Below are positions 7,855 to 15,811 of a stretch of DNA of 21,783 bases, piece by piece. Each line of letters starts with the position of its first letter. Position 1 is the stretch's first letter. Where the stretch lies: the NCBI GenBank assembly GCA_937996725.1, contig CALKUR010000075.1:1-21783 (forward strand), written 5' to 3'. The position numbers and the translations under genes are program-made. Source of the DNA: an uncultured Dechloromonas sp. (GTDB lineage: Bacteria; Pseudomonadota; Gammaproteobacteria; Burkholderiales; Rhodocyclaceae). The notes under the pieces were generated by a model. The model saw only the letters and a list, made by a program, of their open reading frames with translations. It did no database searches and had not been told where the DNA came from.

Positions 7855-9417
7855 TTAGTTCAACACCTTAGGCGCGATAAAGACCAGGAGCTGGGTCTTC
7901 TTCTCAGCACGTTTTGTGTAACTAAAGAAACTGCCAATTAAAGGAATGCTTCCAAGAAGCGGTACTTTTTCCACCGTATTTTCTTTGGTGTTGTCGTATA
8001 TCCCGCCAATGACCGCAATCGTGCCATCTTGCATGAGAAGCTTGCTTCTCACTTCACGTTTACGAATTGACGGAGGATTAGTCGCGTAGTCCGGAGAATC
8101 CTTATTAACAACCATATTCAAAAACAAGTTACCGTCACCAACGATACTGGGTGTTACTGTCAGCTTCAGAGCCGCATCTTTGAATTCATAGGTAATCTGA
8201 TTCGGACCAACACCCGGCACTGGATACGGAATTTGCACACCATCAATAACGATGGCCTCCTCGTTATCCATAGTGAACACATGCGGATTAGATACAATTT
8301 TGACGAGGCTAAGCTTCTCCATCGCTGACAATTCGACTTTCAGCGCTGAAGAGCTTGTCTGGTAAAGATAACCAAAGCCAAATGGTGCTGCTGAGGCGAC
8401 TTTGTCAAACACAGACCCTGTGTTGGTACCCAACGCAATATTATTTGCCGATGTATTTGCCCCTGCAATGGTACCGCCGATGCTGTTGACCCCACTCTTG
8501 GATGCGGACAAGTTCCCTAAACGGGCTCCTAGTTCAAATTGCCAGTCATCGTCCGCCTCTACAACAAATGCTTCGATAAGTACTTCCTTGGTTCTCACAT
8601 CCAGGCTAGATATAAGTTTTGCAGCAAGCTCAATTTCGGAAGGCGTCCCCTTCACAATGACAGAGTTAATGCGATCATCCGTTGTAATCTCCACAATGCC
8701 GCCAGGTTTCTGAGCTGGTGTAGCGCCACCGGGTGCATTACCGCCCAGAATTGTTTCAAGCTGCTTCTTAACCACAACTGGTTTGGTGTAGTACAAACGG
8801 AAGATTTCAGTGACTTTGGTAGTGACAATCCGCTTAATATCAACCTGGCGGCTAACTTCTTCTAGGCGCTTACGTTCGAATTCGTCACGAGCCAATACTG
8901 TATCCGGCTTATGGATACGAATAATATTGGAATGAGCATCGACGCTCTTGGACAAGCCCTTAATCTTGAGAATATTGTCCAGACCTTTATCCCAGGGTAC
9001 GTTGTTAATCTTAACCGTCACCGTCCCGTCAACTTCGTCACCAACGAGAATATTTACACCAGATATTTGAGACATAGCCTGCGCTAACTCCCGGACATCG
9101 ACATCAACAAAATTGAGGTTGACGTTAAATGATTTCCATTGGCCATCTTCTGTGCGCTGGGTCTGATTAATGAACTGACGCCGATGCTTATCAAGCTGAT
9201 CGGCGGATCGAGTCTCGATCTTTGGCCCCATTTCCAAAGTTTTTTGCGATTTTGGGCCAAGTTCATCCATCACCTGCTGCGGATCTAGAACAACATCCGC
9301 TCTTTGTTGCGCCTCGCTTTGAGGCGGAATACTCGCAAGCAGTTGACAACCCGATAGAATCGTCACCGATAAAACCATGAGCAAAGATGTCGATAGGCAA
9401 ATTCTGACTCGTTTCAT
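7855..9417 (-). CDS. pilQ: Outer-membrane secretin of the pilus, lipoprotein type (PilQ/MshL-like)
   Basis: This 520-residue protein forms the outer-membrane ring through which the pilus leaves. A lipoprotein signal ends in the lipobox LSGC (Cys24). An STN/N0-type domain lies at about 105-170 (DVRELAQAMSQISGVNILV, VPWDKGLDNIL). An N1-type domain is at about 205-275 (IEITTDDRINSVIVKG-like), and the secretin barrel follows to the end, with the signature VPLLGSIPLIGSFFS and a terminal LLVFIAPKVL. It is shorter than classical PilQ and has no AMIN domains before STN, which is the MshL layout. Because it carries its own lipid it may not need a pilotin such as PilF. The gene overlaps pilO-pilP by 4 bases (ATGA). 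The name pilQ is functional; mshL would fit equally well. Confidence 0.92.
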   Translation of the reverse strand: MKRVRICLSTSLLMVLSVTILSGCQLLASIPPQSEAQQRADVVLDPQQVMDELGPKSQKTLEMGPKIETRSADQLDKHRRQFINQTQRTEDGQWKSFNVNLNFVDVDVRELAQAMSQISGVNILVGDEVDGTVTVKINNVPWDKGLDNILKIKGLSKSVDAHSNIIRIHKPDTVLARDEFERKRLEEVSRQVDIKRIVTTKVTEIFRLYYTKPVVVKKQLETILGGNAPGGATPAQKPGGIVEITTDDRINSVIVKGTPSEIELAAKLISSLDVRTKEVLIEAFVVEADDDWQFELGARLGNLSASKSGVNSIGGTIAGANTSANNIALGTNTGSVFDKVASAAPFGFGYLYQTSSSALKVELSAMEKLSLVKIVSNPHVFTMDNEEAIVIDGVQIPYPVPGVGPNQITYEFKDAALKLTVTPSIVGDGNLFLNMVVNKDSPDYATNPPSIRKREVRSKLLMQDGTIAVIGGIYDNTKENTVEKVPLLGSIPLIGSFFSYTKRAEKKTQLLVFIAPKVLN

Positions 9418-10706
9418 CGTGCAGACCCCCCGGCCGTATTGCCATACTGCAAAGATGATTGTGTTTGAACATACAGCCGTAATTTGGCGTCACCCTGCTT
9501 GAGCACGATGCCATCCATATCGATATCAGAAATAATGCCGCCTCGATTGCCCAGGTGGTCACCTACCCGAACGACAAAGTTTTCACGGAAGTCTGTACGG
9601 ATCATGGCAGCTTTAACAGCCGGCGACACGATGACTCCCGTAATCACATAGGATTCTGGCGAAGCCATTAGTAGTGGCGATGTCCGAGGATCTCGCCCCC
9701 CCTCAATCATGCCGCTCGATGAACGTGCGAATGGATCGCGCTCGACAGAGCGTGATGCGCGTGGGTTTCCTGCAACTGCACCCAACGATTCATCGTTTGC
9801 AGCCACACGACGATATTCCGAGTTAGTCGACTGCACCACCGACGAACTCTCTTCTATGTCGCTAAAAGTATGCAGTGCCACTTCAATACCAGCTACAGGT
9901 TGGATAGCAAACTCAGCGTAGGCTAAAACAGCGCGTAGTGGTTGATCATGGCGACTCGTTTTATCAGCAGCTGGAGGAGTTATACCTCGAACGTTCAACT
10001 TGTTAGGCAAGCGAAATGTAGACATCTGCGCTTTAACCGTTACACGGCCTTGGGTATCGCCCGGTACCAATGTGATTTCTTCTTTGTCGATATTGACGAT
10101 TTTTTCAAATTCCGCCAGCTGCTTTCTAAACCGCATATATCGGTTGTATTGCCCAGCAACCTCAATCTTGAGTTTAATCCGATAAAATAAGGGAGATGCT
10201 GGCGCAGCTTGGGTTCCGGTTGCAGCAGTTTGCGCCGGGTTCTGGGGCGCTCCACCGGCTGGAACACTCCCCGGTGGTGGTGGGGGTAATACCGCCTCCT
10301 CACCCTCTTTCGTGAGAGAGCTAATGACCAAACCTTGCGCAGTCGCCATATTGCTCAATCGTTGATACAGCTCTTCAAGCTCTGTTTCTACACTAAACAG
10401 ATGATTGAGAGCCGCATAATTCTTCTCAGAGGCAGTTAACTCCTCCTGGGCACGAGCTACCGCAATGTTCATATAGTTCAGTTTGGCTTCCATTTCACCT
10501 GTTTGAGCTACCTTCTGCTCCATCTCATGACGGCGCTCAACAGCCGGCCAGAAGACAAATGCAATGTAGCCAACAAAGAGTGCGCCACCTAAAACGCACC
10601 ACAAAACCATCTTCCCGTGCGGACCCTTAATCATGGCCTGTCGATTAGCAACCAGGCTTTTGAACAAGGCACCAAGATCAATATTCTTAAGTTCAGCGAG
10701 ATTCAT
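9414..10706 (-). CDS. PilO-PilP fusion, alignment subcomplex protein
   Basis: This is a 430-residue single-pass inner-membrane protein. Residues 1-235 are PilO-like: short cytoplasmic start, one membrane helix (about 33-53), a coiled coil (about 56-115), then the PilO ferredoxin-like fold (ALNHLFSVETELEELYQRL, FYRIKLKIEVAGQYNRYMRF, FEKIVNIDKEEITL). A Pro/Ala-rich loop (140-172) lies inside it. A low-complexity linker (about 236-320) leads to a PilP/GspC-like domain (323-418): DPF, then YVITGVIVS, FVVRVGDHLGN, and GIISDIDMDGIVLKQG. PilP is normally a separate lipoprotein; here there is no lipobox, because the domain is tethered through PilO. The PilP part should contact the secretin. ATG at 10706 follows AAAGG by about 8 bases; a GTG one codon upstream is also possible. 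The reading frame is continuous, with no sign of an artificial join. Confidence 0.85.
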   Translation of the reverse strand: MNLAELKNIDLGALFKSLVANRQAMIKGPHGKMVLWCVLGGALFVGYIAFVFWPAVERRHEMEQKVAQTGEMEAKLNYMNIAVARAQEELTASEKNYAALNHLFSVETELEELYQRLSNMATAQGLVISSLTKEGEEAVLPPPPPGSVPAGGAPQNPAQTAATGTQAAPASPLFYRIKLKIEVAGQYNRYMRFRKQLAEFEKIVNIDKEEITLVPGDTQGRVTVKAQMSTFRLPNKLNVRGITPPAADKTSRHDQPLRAVLAYAEFAIQPVAGIEVALHTFSDIEESSSVVQSTNSEYRRVAANDESLGAVAGNPRASRSVERDPFARSSSGMIEGGRDPRTSPLLMASPESYVITGVIVSPAVKAAMIRTDFRENFVVRVGDHLGNRGGIISDIDMDGIVLKQGDAKLRLYVQTQSSLQYGNTAGGSAR

Positions 10707-10717
10707 CACCAGTACCT

Positions 10718-12442
10718 TTAGAGGGTGGACTGACCATCTGGCCGGTTATTTATCTGGGGTTGTACTTGAATTGGTGACGGCTTCTTAGAACCCATGGCTT
10801 GAGATTGGGTTGTCAAAATGCAGCGAATTTCGAATTTTTTCGGCCCCGATGTCCGACGCGAAGGGGCTGCCTGAGGCGATGTCATGATCATGTTCTGAAG
10901 CGAAGCCCGTTCAATCATGGGCAGCTTTTGCAGCCGATCAACAAAAGCAACAATCACCTGATCGTTTGAGGCATCACCTTTTATAACAAAAAGGTTAGGG
11001 CTATCGTAATTAATCACTGAGAACCAAACGCCACCAGGTACAATCTGGTTTGTTGCATCAAGCAACTCGTATGTGCTCAACTGGTTGGATTTAAACTGGT
11101 TTGCCGCATCCAGCATCTTGGCATAACGATTCTTTTGCGCTTTTAAGGCCGTCAGCGCGGTCTCTCGATCATGGACCTGCCGTTCCAGTTGTAACGCATT
11201 TTTGTACTTATCCGCCAACGGATCATCGAGGAAGTACTGGTAAATAGTGCTTCCAAAAATAAAGATAACTGCGATGACTCCGGCTGCAATCGCCCCGATC
11301 CTTGACAAGACACGTTTGCGCTCTACCTGACGAACAGCATCCCTGTTTGGCAAGAGGTTGACATTGTTTACACCCGTGACGTATTTGTAATAGCCAAAAA
11401 TATCTACCTTTCGTACTGCCAAACCCAGAGCCGAGGTATAGACCGACTGATTTGGCTCTGCATCGACAATTTCTTGAAGTTGAATTGGGATTTGCAAATC
11501 CTGGAATGGATCAAACAACTGGAGATGGTATCCATCAAGATAGCTGGACAACTGCTCTACCAATTGCTTCTGGTTCGGAATAGGCGACACCAGCAAAATC
11601 TTCTCAATGAACTTATGCCCCATCTTTGCTTCGTAGGATCGAAATGCTTGTATCACTTGTCCAGCGAAACGGTCATACAGACGCTCACCTGACTCTCCAT
11701 GCAAGCCACCAATTTCGATCAGATTTCGATCTGATTCCGACATGTAAATGTCGTAAATGAAAGGCACATCATCTTTTACGATGAGCACATAGTTTTCCAG
11801 AGGGCCGAATTCGACAATCGCAGTCAGGGTCTGGTCTTTGGTTGTGATCGCTTTCAGGGCATTGCGAATGGCAAAGCAGCGAACATCAACCACCACAGGG
11901 TTTAGACCGGCACGCGTAGCAATCTGAACATAATGATTAATTTCAGATAATTTTGAAGCTACAAACAATAGCTCCATCGTGTTTTCAGTCTGACTACGAC
12001 GAATGACCTGCCAAAAAATCGAATATTCATCGAGCTTTTCGTCTAACTGAAGAATATTGCTCCACAGCGAATCATATTCGATGGCGTTAGTGATTTCTTC
12101 ATCCGTCATTAACGGCAACGTGACTGTTCGGATGATTGCACTGGTAATTGGGATTGAAATCGCAGCGTTTACTGTCTCCAGACGGGTCGCTGTGACCAGC
12201 GTTTTTAGCTGTTCGACATAAACATCTTGAGACTTCCTAGAACCAGGACCGCCCTGCTCTTCGATAAACTTGCATCCGAGCTTTTCTAATATCCAACCTT
12301 CTTTATCCTCAGTCAGCTGCGCCAAACGAATGTAATTGTCAGTGATATCAATCCCGACAACATCCTCTTGCCGCACCGAGTATTTGCTCAGGGCATCGAT
12401 GAATCGCTTCACGATATTCTGTAGTTGTATTTGGATTTTCAT
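10718..12442 (-). CDS. PilM-PilN fusion, alignment subcomplex protein (GspL-like layout)
   Basis: This 574-residue protein joins a cytoplasmic actin-like PilM domain (about 22-346) to a PilN domain (about 358-550). The PilM part opens with the nucleotide loop VVGIDITDNYIRLAQL and has the EIGGLHGESGERLYDRF segment (243-259) and an end like SALGLAVR. In the second phosphate loop the usual Asp is Glu (E211 in VEFGP). The PilN part begins with VNLLPNRD (361-368), the motif that in separate PilN proteins docks into PilM, then one membrane helix (about 382-400), a coiled coil (410-450) and the periplasmic fold (TYELLDATNQIVPGGVWF, FVIKGDASNDQVIVAFVDRL). This topology matches GspL of type II secretion. 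The gene starts 11 bases after pilX without an obvious ribosome site, suggesting coupling, and ends 11 bases before pilO-pilP. Confidence 0.88.
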   Translation of the reverse strand: MKIQIQLQNIVKRFIDALSKYSVRQEDVVGIDITDNYIRLAQLTEDKEGWILEKLGCKFIEEQGGPGSRKSQDVYVEQLKTLVTATRLETVNAAISIPITSAIIRTVTLPLMTDEEITNAIEYDSLWSNILQLDEKLDEYSIFWQVIRRSQTENTMELLFVASKLSEINHYVQIATRAGLNPVVVDVRCFAIRNALKAITTKDQTLTAIVEFGPLENYVLIVKDDVPFIYDIYMSESDRNLIEIGGLHGESGERLYDRFAGQVIQAFRSYEAKMGHKFIEKILLVSPIPNQKQLVEQLSSYLDGYHLQLFDPFQDLQIPIQLQEIVDAEPNQSVYTSALGLAVRKVDIFGYYKYVTGVNNVNLLPNRDAVRQVERKRVLSRIGAIAAGVIAVIFIFGSTIYQYFLDDPLADKYKNALQLERQVHDRETALTALKAQKNRYAKMLDAANQFKSNQLSTYELLDATNQIVPGGVWFSVINYDSPNLFVIKGDASNDQVIVAFVDRLQKLPMIERASLQNMIMTSPQAAPSRRTSGPKKFEIRCILTTQSQAMGSKKPSPIQVQPQINNRPDGQSTL

Positions 12443-12453
12443 GAAGGTCTTAA

Positions 12454-13080
12454 TCAGGGAATATATTGAACAACTGCTTCAAGCACGCTGCGACTCGAGT
12501 TTGACTGCCAATACTGCGTATTGATGGCACTGCCATTCATCGCAACATTAAAATTTCCAATGGCAGTAATCTTGATCAGATACACAAAGTTACTTGCACC
12601 GTAACCGTTGGATGTGCCAATCTCGTTTCCTGTAGATCCATTGGTGCTCGACGATAGTTTTTCAACAACACAAGACGACACCACTGCTTGACCCGCCTGC
12701 TTCTGAAATATCTGGCTACGTGTATCTGATTGACCTGTTGGTACGGTATCCCATTGCACGGTATAACCTTTTAATGGGCCGCCCGTACCGGCCAGATCGT
12801 AGGCTGCACCCACGCCATTCACCCAACCCTGGCCATTCGATGTCGATAACCACTCCATTGCTTTATCAAAGCAAGTCTCACCTGCCTGCATCGACATCGG
12901 CTTGTTAACCACAGCTGCAACTTCGTCGGCCTCACGATTGGCAACATAAGCAATTCCCAAGCCCATCATGGTTAGAACCAAGAGCATGATCAGTGTGATG
13001 ACCATCGCCATACCAGACTGGTTATGACTAAAACCAGCCGCTAGCGGCACTTGAGGGGTCTCAGGGAACCAGCGATACAT
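12454..13080 (-). CDS. pilX: Minor pilin, PilX/MshP-like
   Basis: This 208-residue pilin-like protein is probably part of the tip priming complex. The hydrophobic N-helix follows a Gly: QSG|MAMVITLIMLLVLTMMG, giving a leader of about 23 residues, longer than usual. Position 5 of the mature form is Ile, not Glu, which is normal for PilX and GspK, the pilins thought to cap the complex. The remainder holds two cysteines (GETCFDKAMEW; VVSSCVVEK) and a Ser/Asn/Gly-rich C-terminal part. A GTG at codon 11 would give a 13-residue leader, but ATG at 13080 has GGGGA upstream. The start lies 20 bases inside pilW, so translation is coupled. The order H-V-W-X next to a PilY1 in the cluster is the standard minor-pilin set. 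Confidence 0.85.
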   Translation of the reverse strand: MYRWFPETPQVPLAAGFSHNQSGMAMVITLIMLLVLTMMGLGIAYVANREADEVAAVVNKPMSMQAGETCFDKAMEWLSTSNGQGWVNGVGAAYDLAGTGGPLKGYTVQWDTVPTGQSDTRSQIFQKQAGQAVVSSCVVEKLSSSTNGSTGNEIGTSNGYGASNFVYLIKITAIGNFNVAMNGSAINTQYWQSNSSRSVLEAVVQYIP

Positions 13081-13738
13081 TTTTTGCCATCCCCAGAAAG
13101 GTATAACTTTTGCTTAAGGTCTTATTCGTGCCCTCGATCTGGCGGGCAGATGTCACATCGAGTTTGACCTTAACGGTTTGATACTCATTTTTAAAACTCC
13201 CCGATGCCTTTGGATTAAGACCTTCAACCTTAAAATCTGTCACCCAATCCAATACTGGCTCACCTTCGTTAACCATACTTGTCGAATTACTCATGTCACA
13301 AAACACGCTAGGGACATCACATTTTCGCCAATCGCGCAGCAGGCGATTTCGTGTCATGCCATTGTTGGAGGTATAAGCGGATAGGTAATAGCGGATCAAC
13401 GCGCGGTACACAGAGCCATTGTTGTCAAAATCATCAAAGACCAGACGGAGTTCGCCCCCGGGATTTGTTGGCGTGATCACGATTGGCTGGCTCGCCAGCA
13501 TTGGGTCTGTATCTTGATATTCCCGATATCCTGCGACACGAATATCGGATTCCATCAGATCGAGCGTTCTCAATACACCGCGCTCAATATATGACATCCC
13601 CAAAATGGTGGACTGTTGATACGACAGCAAGTTGTAGGCTGAATAGGTACCTGCCAATACAACTGAAGTGACCGCCAAGGCGACAAGCATCTCGACGAGT
13701 GTATAACCATGTGAATTCAGCGGGTGACCAAAACTCAT
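13061..13738 (-). CDS. pilW: Minor pilin, PilW/MshO-like
   Basis: This 225-residue minor pilin has an 11-residue leader ending HG, then YTLVEMLVALAVTSVVLAG with Glu at mature position 5. A typical PilW segment follows (LRTLDLMESDIRVAGYRE), then a large soluble domain with two cysteines (CDVPSVFC). It probably joins FimT, PilV, PilX and PilY1 to start pilus assembly and display the tip protein. It overlaps pilV by 4 bases (ATGA) and pilX by 20 bases. Length and layout are normal for the family. Confidence 0.88.
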   Translation of the reverse strand: MSFGHPLNSHGYTLVEMLVALAVTSVVLAGTYSAYNLLSYQQSTILGMSYIERGVLRTLDLMESDIRVAGYREYQDTDPMLASQPIVITPTNPGGELRLVFDDFDNNGSVYRALIRYYLSAYTSNNGMTRNRLLRDWRKCDVPSVFCDMSNSTSMVNEGEPVLDWVTDFKVEGLNPKASGSFKNEYQTVKVKLDVTSARQIEGTNKTLSKSYTFLGMAKNVSLVP

Positions 13739-14217
13739 AACTGCCTCAGCTTCCGGCTATAGTAAGTACTAACACTGCCATTAGCGATGATCAACGTTAT
13801 GTTGACGATGAGCCCTGTTCCATCATTAACAACGTCAACAAGGCGCTCTTCTTTGCCAGAAGCTGCGTTATATGGGCCAACATCATTTGCTAAGTCAACG
13901 CACCAGCCTTGACGATCATCTGTGCTACTGTAATTGCAGCTGCGCAGACTGCCGCTATAGGCACTTGGGTTCGCAAATGGATTTTGGGGGTCCGTTACTG
14001 CCCGCTGCCCTTCGGCAGCGATGGTTTGAACAATCCGATGTGCCATGAGATTCAAACCAACGCGGCGCTCGGCATCAGAGATCACTGAGCGAGCCAGACT
14101 GTAGCTGAAATACAAGCCACTAAAGCCGATCATAAAGATTGCCATAGCCACCAGAGCCTCAACCAACGTGAAGCCAGTTTGCACGGGATGTGCTATGGAT
14201 ATTTGGAGATCGCGCAT
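13735..14217 (-). CDS. pilV: Minor pilin, PilV/MshD-like
   Basis: This 160-residue minor pilin has a leader of about 15 residues ending QTG, then FTLVEALVAMAIFMIGFSG with Glu5, and a small C-terminal domain with two cysteines (CNYSSTDDRQGWC) that could form a disulfide. ATG at 14217 is chosen over an upstream TTG at 14235: GGAG lies 8 bases before it, and its first base is shared with the fimT stop (TGATG). The GLYFSYSLAR stretch and gene position fit PilV. It probably works with the neighbouring minor pilins in the priming complex. Confidence 0.85.
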   Translation of the reverse strand: MRDLQISIAHPVQTGFTLVEALVAMAIFMIGFSGLYFSYSLARSVISDAERRVGLNLMAHRIVQTIAAEGQRAVTDPQNPFANPSAYSGSLRSCNYSSTDDRQGWCVDLANDVGPYNAASGKEERLVDVVNDGTGLIVNITLIIANGSVSTYYSRKLRQL

Positions 14218-14795
14218 CAGTCGATCTCCAGCCAAGTCTTCTTAGAGATCGACCACTGGTACTTTTGCACAAACCCTGTCGTTGGGCTTATCTGAACGCG
14301 GTAGGCACCATATGCAGCCCTCTGGTTTACTCCGGAAACTACAGGGTCAATTTCGAGATCGATCTGAGCGCCCGTACCTTCAATACCAGACTGGCCAGTC
14401 GGCACAAAAATAGCCCGCAGACCGCTGCACAAGCCGGAAACAATCTGACTTTTACCTGATAATACGTTGAATTGCGGGTTAGAACCCCGTGGGTCTTCGA
14501 CAATATTTTGCTGAAAACCGCTAGCGACCGTACTCGTTGAACTCTGTGGATTTGTAGAAATCTGGTAGGTTAGTACATCGCCTTTCGGATTCGGGCAAAG
14601 CAGCAGGCCAGTGCCGTGGACAAGACGCGTACGCGTCTTTAAGTAATCAATCTCCGTAAGCACCGCAACAAAATCTGCTTCGAGCGCTCGCTTATATCGC
14701 CAACTCTGGATACTAGGCTCGACCAAGCTTCCGGCAATCAAAATTATTGCCAAAACAACGACTATTTCGAGAAAGCTGGCGCCACGCTGATTCAT
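14217..14795 (-). CDS. fimT: Minor pilin, FimT/GspH family
   Basis: This 192-residue pilin-like protein has a very short leader (MNQRG) followed by ASFLEIVVVLAIILIAG with Glu5. The GspH/FimT pattern is seen: ADFVAVLTEIDYLKTRTRLV, then LLLCPNPKGD, where an Arg-rich helix leads to a Cys-containing strand. A second Cys sits in SGLCSGLRAI. It ends W-x-E-x-D. FimT-like proteins are minor pilins, and some bind DNA during uptake; the C-terminal tail that does so is not recognisable to me here. It overlaps pilT by 4 bases (ATGA) and shares one base with pilV. Confidence 0.83.
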   Translation of the reverse strand: MNQRGASFLEIVVVLAIILIAGSLVEPSIQSWRYKRALEADFVAVLTEIDYLKTRTRLVHGTGLLLCPNPKGDVLTYQISTNPQSSTSTVASGFQQNIVEDPRGSNPQFNVLSGKSQIVSGLCSGLRAIFVPTGQSGIEGTGAQIDLEIDPVVSGVNQRAAYGAYRVQISPTTGFVQKYQWSISKKTWLEID

Positions 14796-15793
14796 GCGCT
14801 ATCAATCTGACCAGATTGCACTAGTTGTTGCACCGAGGCTTCCATAGTGATCATCCCTTCGTTTCTAGCCATTTGCATCACGCTGGGGATCTGGAATACC
14901 TTATTTTCACGAATTAAATTTCGTACTGCAGGCGTACACGTCATCACTTCAAACGCGCCGACACGACCGACACCTCCTGATCTGCGAAACAATGTTTGCG
15001 TCATAACCAGCCGCAAGGACTGGGAGAGTTGTGCACGTACTTGATCTTGTTGCTGCGGCGGGAATACATCAATGATCCGGTTAATTGTATTCGGGGCACC
15101 GCTGGTATGTAGCGTGCCAAACACTAGGTGACCTGTCTCGGCTGCCGTCAACGCGAGTTGAATCGTTTCCAAATCTCGTAATTCGCCCACCAGAATAACA
15201 TCCGGATCTTCACGTAATGAACCCCGTAAGGCGGTTGCAAAGCTCAGTGTATCGCGTGCCACTTCACGCTGAGAAACCACACATCGCTGATTTTGGTGCA
15301 CAAACTCAATCGGATCTTCAATAGTGATGATATGACCATTTCGCTGACGATTGATCCTGTCAATAATGGCAGCCAGCGTAGTGGACTTACCAGAACCCGT
15401 CGGGCCTGTGACAAGAACAAGTCCGTTTTCAAGTTCGGTCACTTCCCGTATGACTGGCGGCAATCCCAGGCTGTCAAAACTTGGAATTTCGACTTCAATT
15501 TTTCGCAGAACTGCCGAAAGCCCCTTGGCCGTTTTAAATAGATTGACCCGAAAGCGGTAATCGCCACAGTCAACCGCCAAATCAGCATCAAAGGTCTCCA
15601 TAAACTGAATCAGCTGCTCATGGTTGAAAGACTCTTTGATGAAACGGTCAAAATCACCTTGGGTGATCACATCCTCCGGAAATATCTGAATCTCACCATC
15701 CACACGAATAGCCACCGGATCACCAACCCGCAGATGAATATCTGAAAGCTTGTGATGCGTGACGTAATGACGTGCTTTTTCTAGGAGTTCCAT
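14792..15793 (-). CDS. pilT: Pilus retraction ATPase PilT
   Basis: This 333-residue hexameric motor depolymerises the pilus and drives twitching or uptake. Motifs run in order: N-terminal SDIHLRVGDP, Walker A GPTGSGKST (130-138), Asp box EDPIEFVH (159-166), CVVSQREV (171-178), Walker B LREDPDVILVGELRD (193-207), His box GTLHT (226-230), and the PilT-type C-terminal element VRNLIRENK. It lacks the zinc tetracysteine of assembly ATPases, and its length is typical of PilT. It lies inside the pilin part of the cluster, between pilD and fimT, rather than beside a pilU; no pilU is in this window. MSHA loci do not normally carry their own pilT, so its presence argues for a self-contained retractable pilus. 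Confidence 0.93.
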   Translation of the reverse strand: MELLEKARHYVTHHKLSDIHLRVGDPVAIRVDGEIQIFPEDVITQGDFDRFIKESFNHEQLIQFMETFDADLAVDCGDYRFRVNLFKTAKGLSAVLRKIEVEIPSFDSLGLPPVIREVTELENGLVLVTGPTGSGKSTTLAAIIDRINRQRNGHIITIEDPIEFVHQNQRCVVSQREVARDTLSFATALRGSLREDPDVILVGELRDLETIQLALTAAETGHLVFGTLHTSGAPNTINRIIDVFPPQQQDQVRAQLSQSLRLVMTQTLFRRSGGVGRVGAFEVMTCTPAVRNLIRENKVFQIPSVMQMARNEGMITMEASVQQLVQSGQIDSA

Positions 15794-15811
15794 CGTATTA
15801 ACCTGTGAGTA

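Noticed and set aside
4796..12442. Type II secretion system instead of a pilus
   Set aside because: The MN fusion looks like GspL, but a retraction ATPase, PilY1, PilV/W/X and a canonical major pilin are in the same cluster, and no GspD with N2-N3 repeats, GspG or GspC gene is seen.
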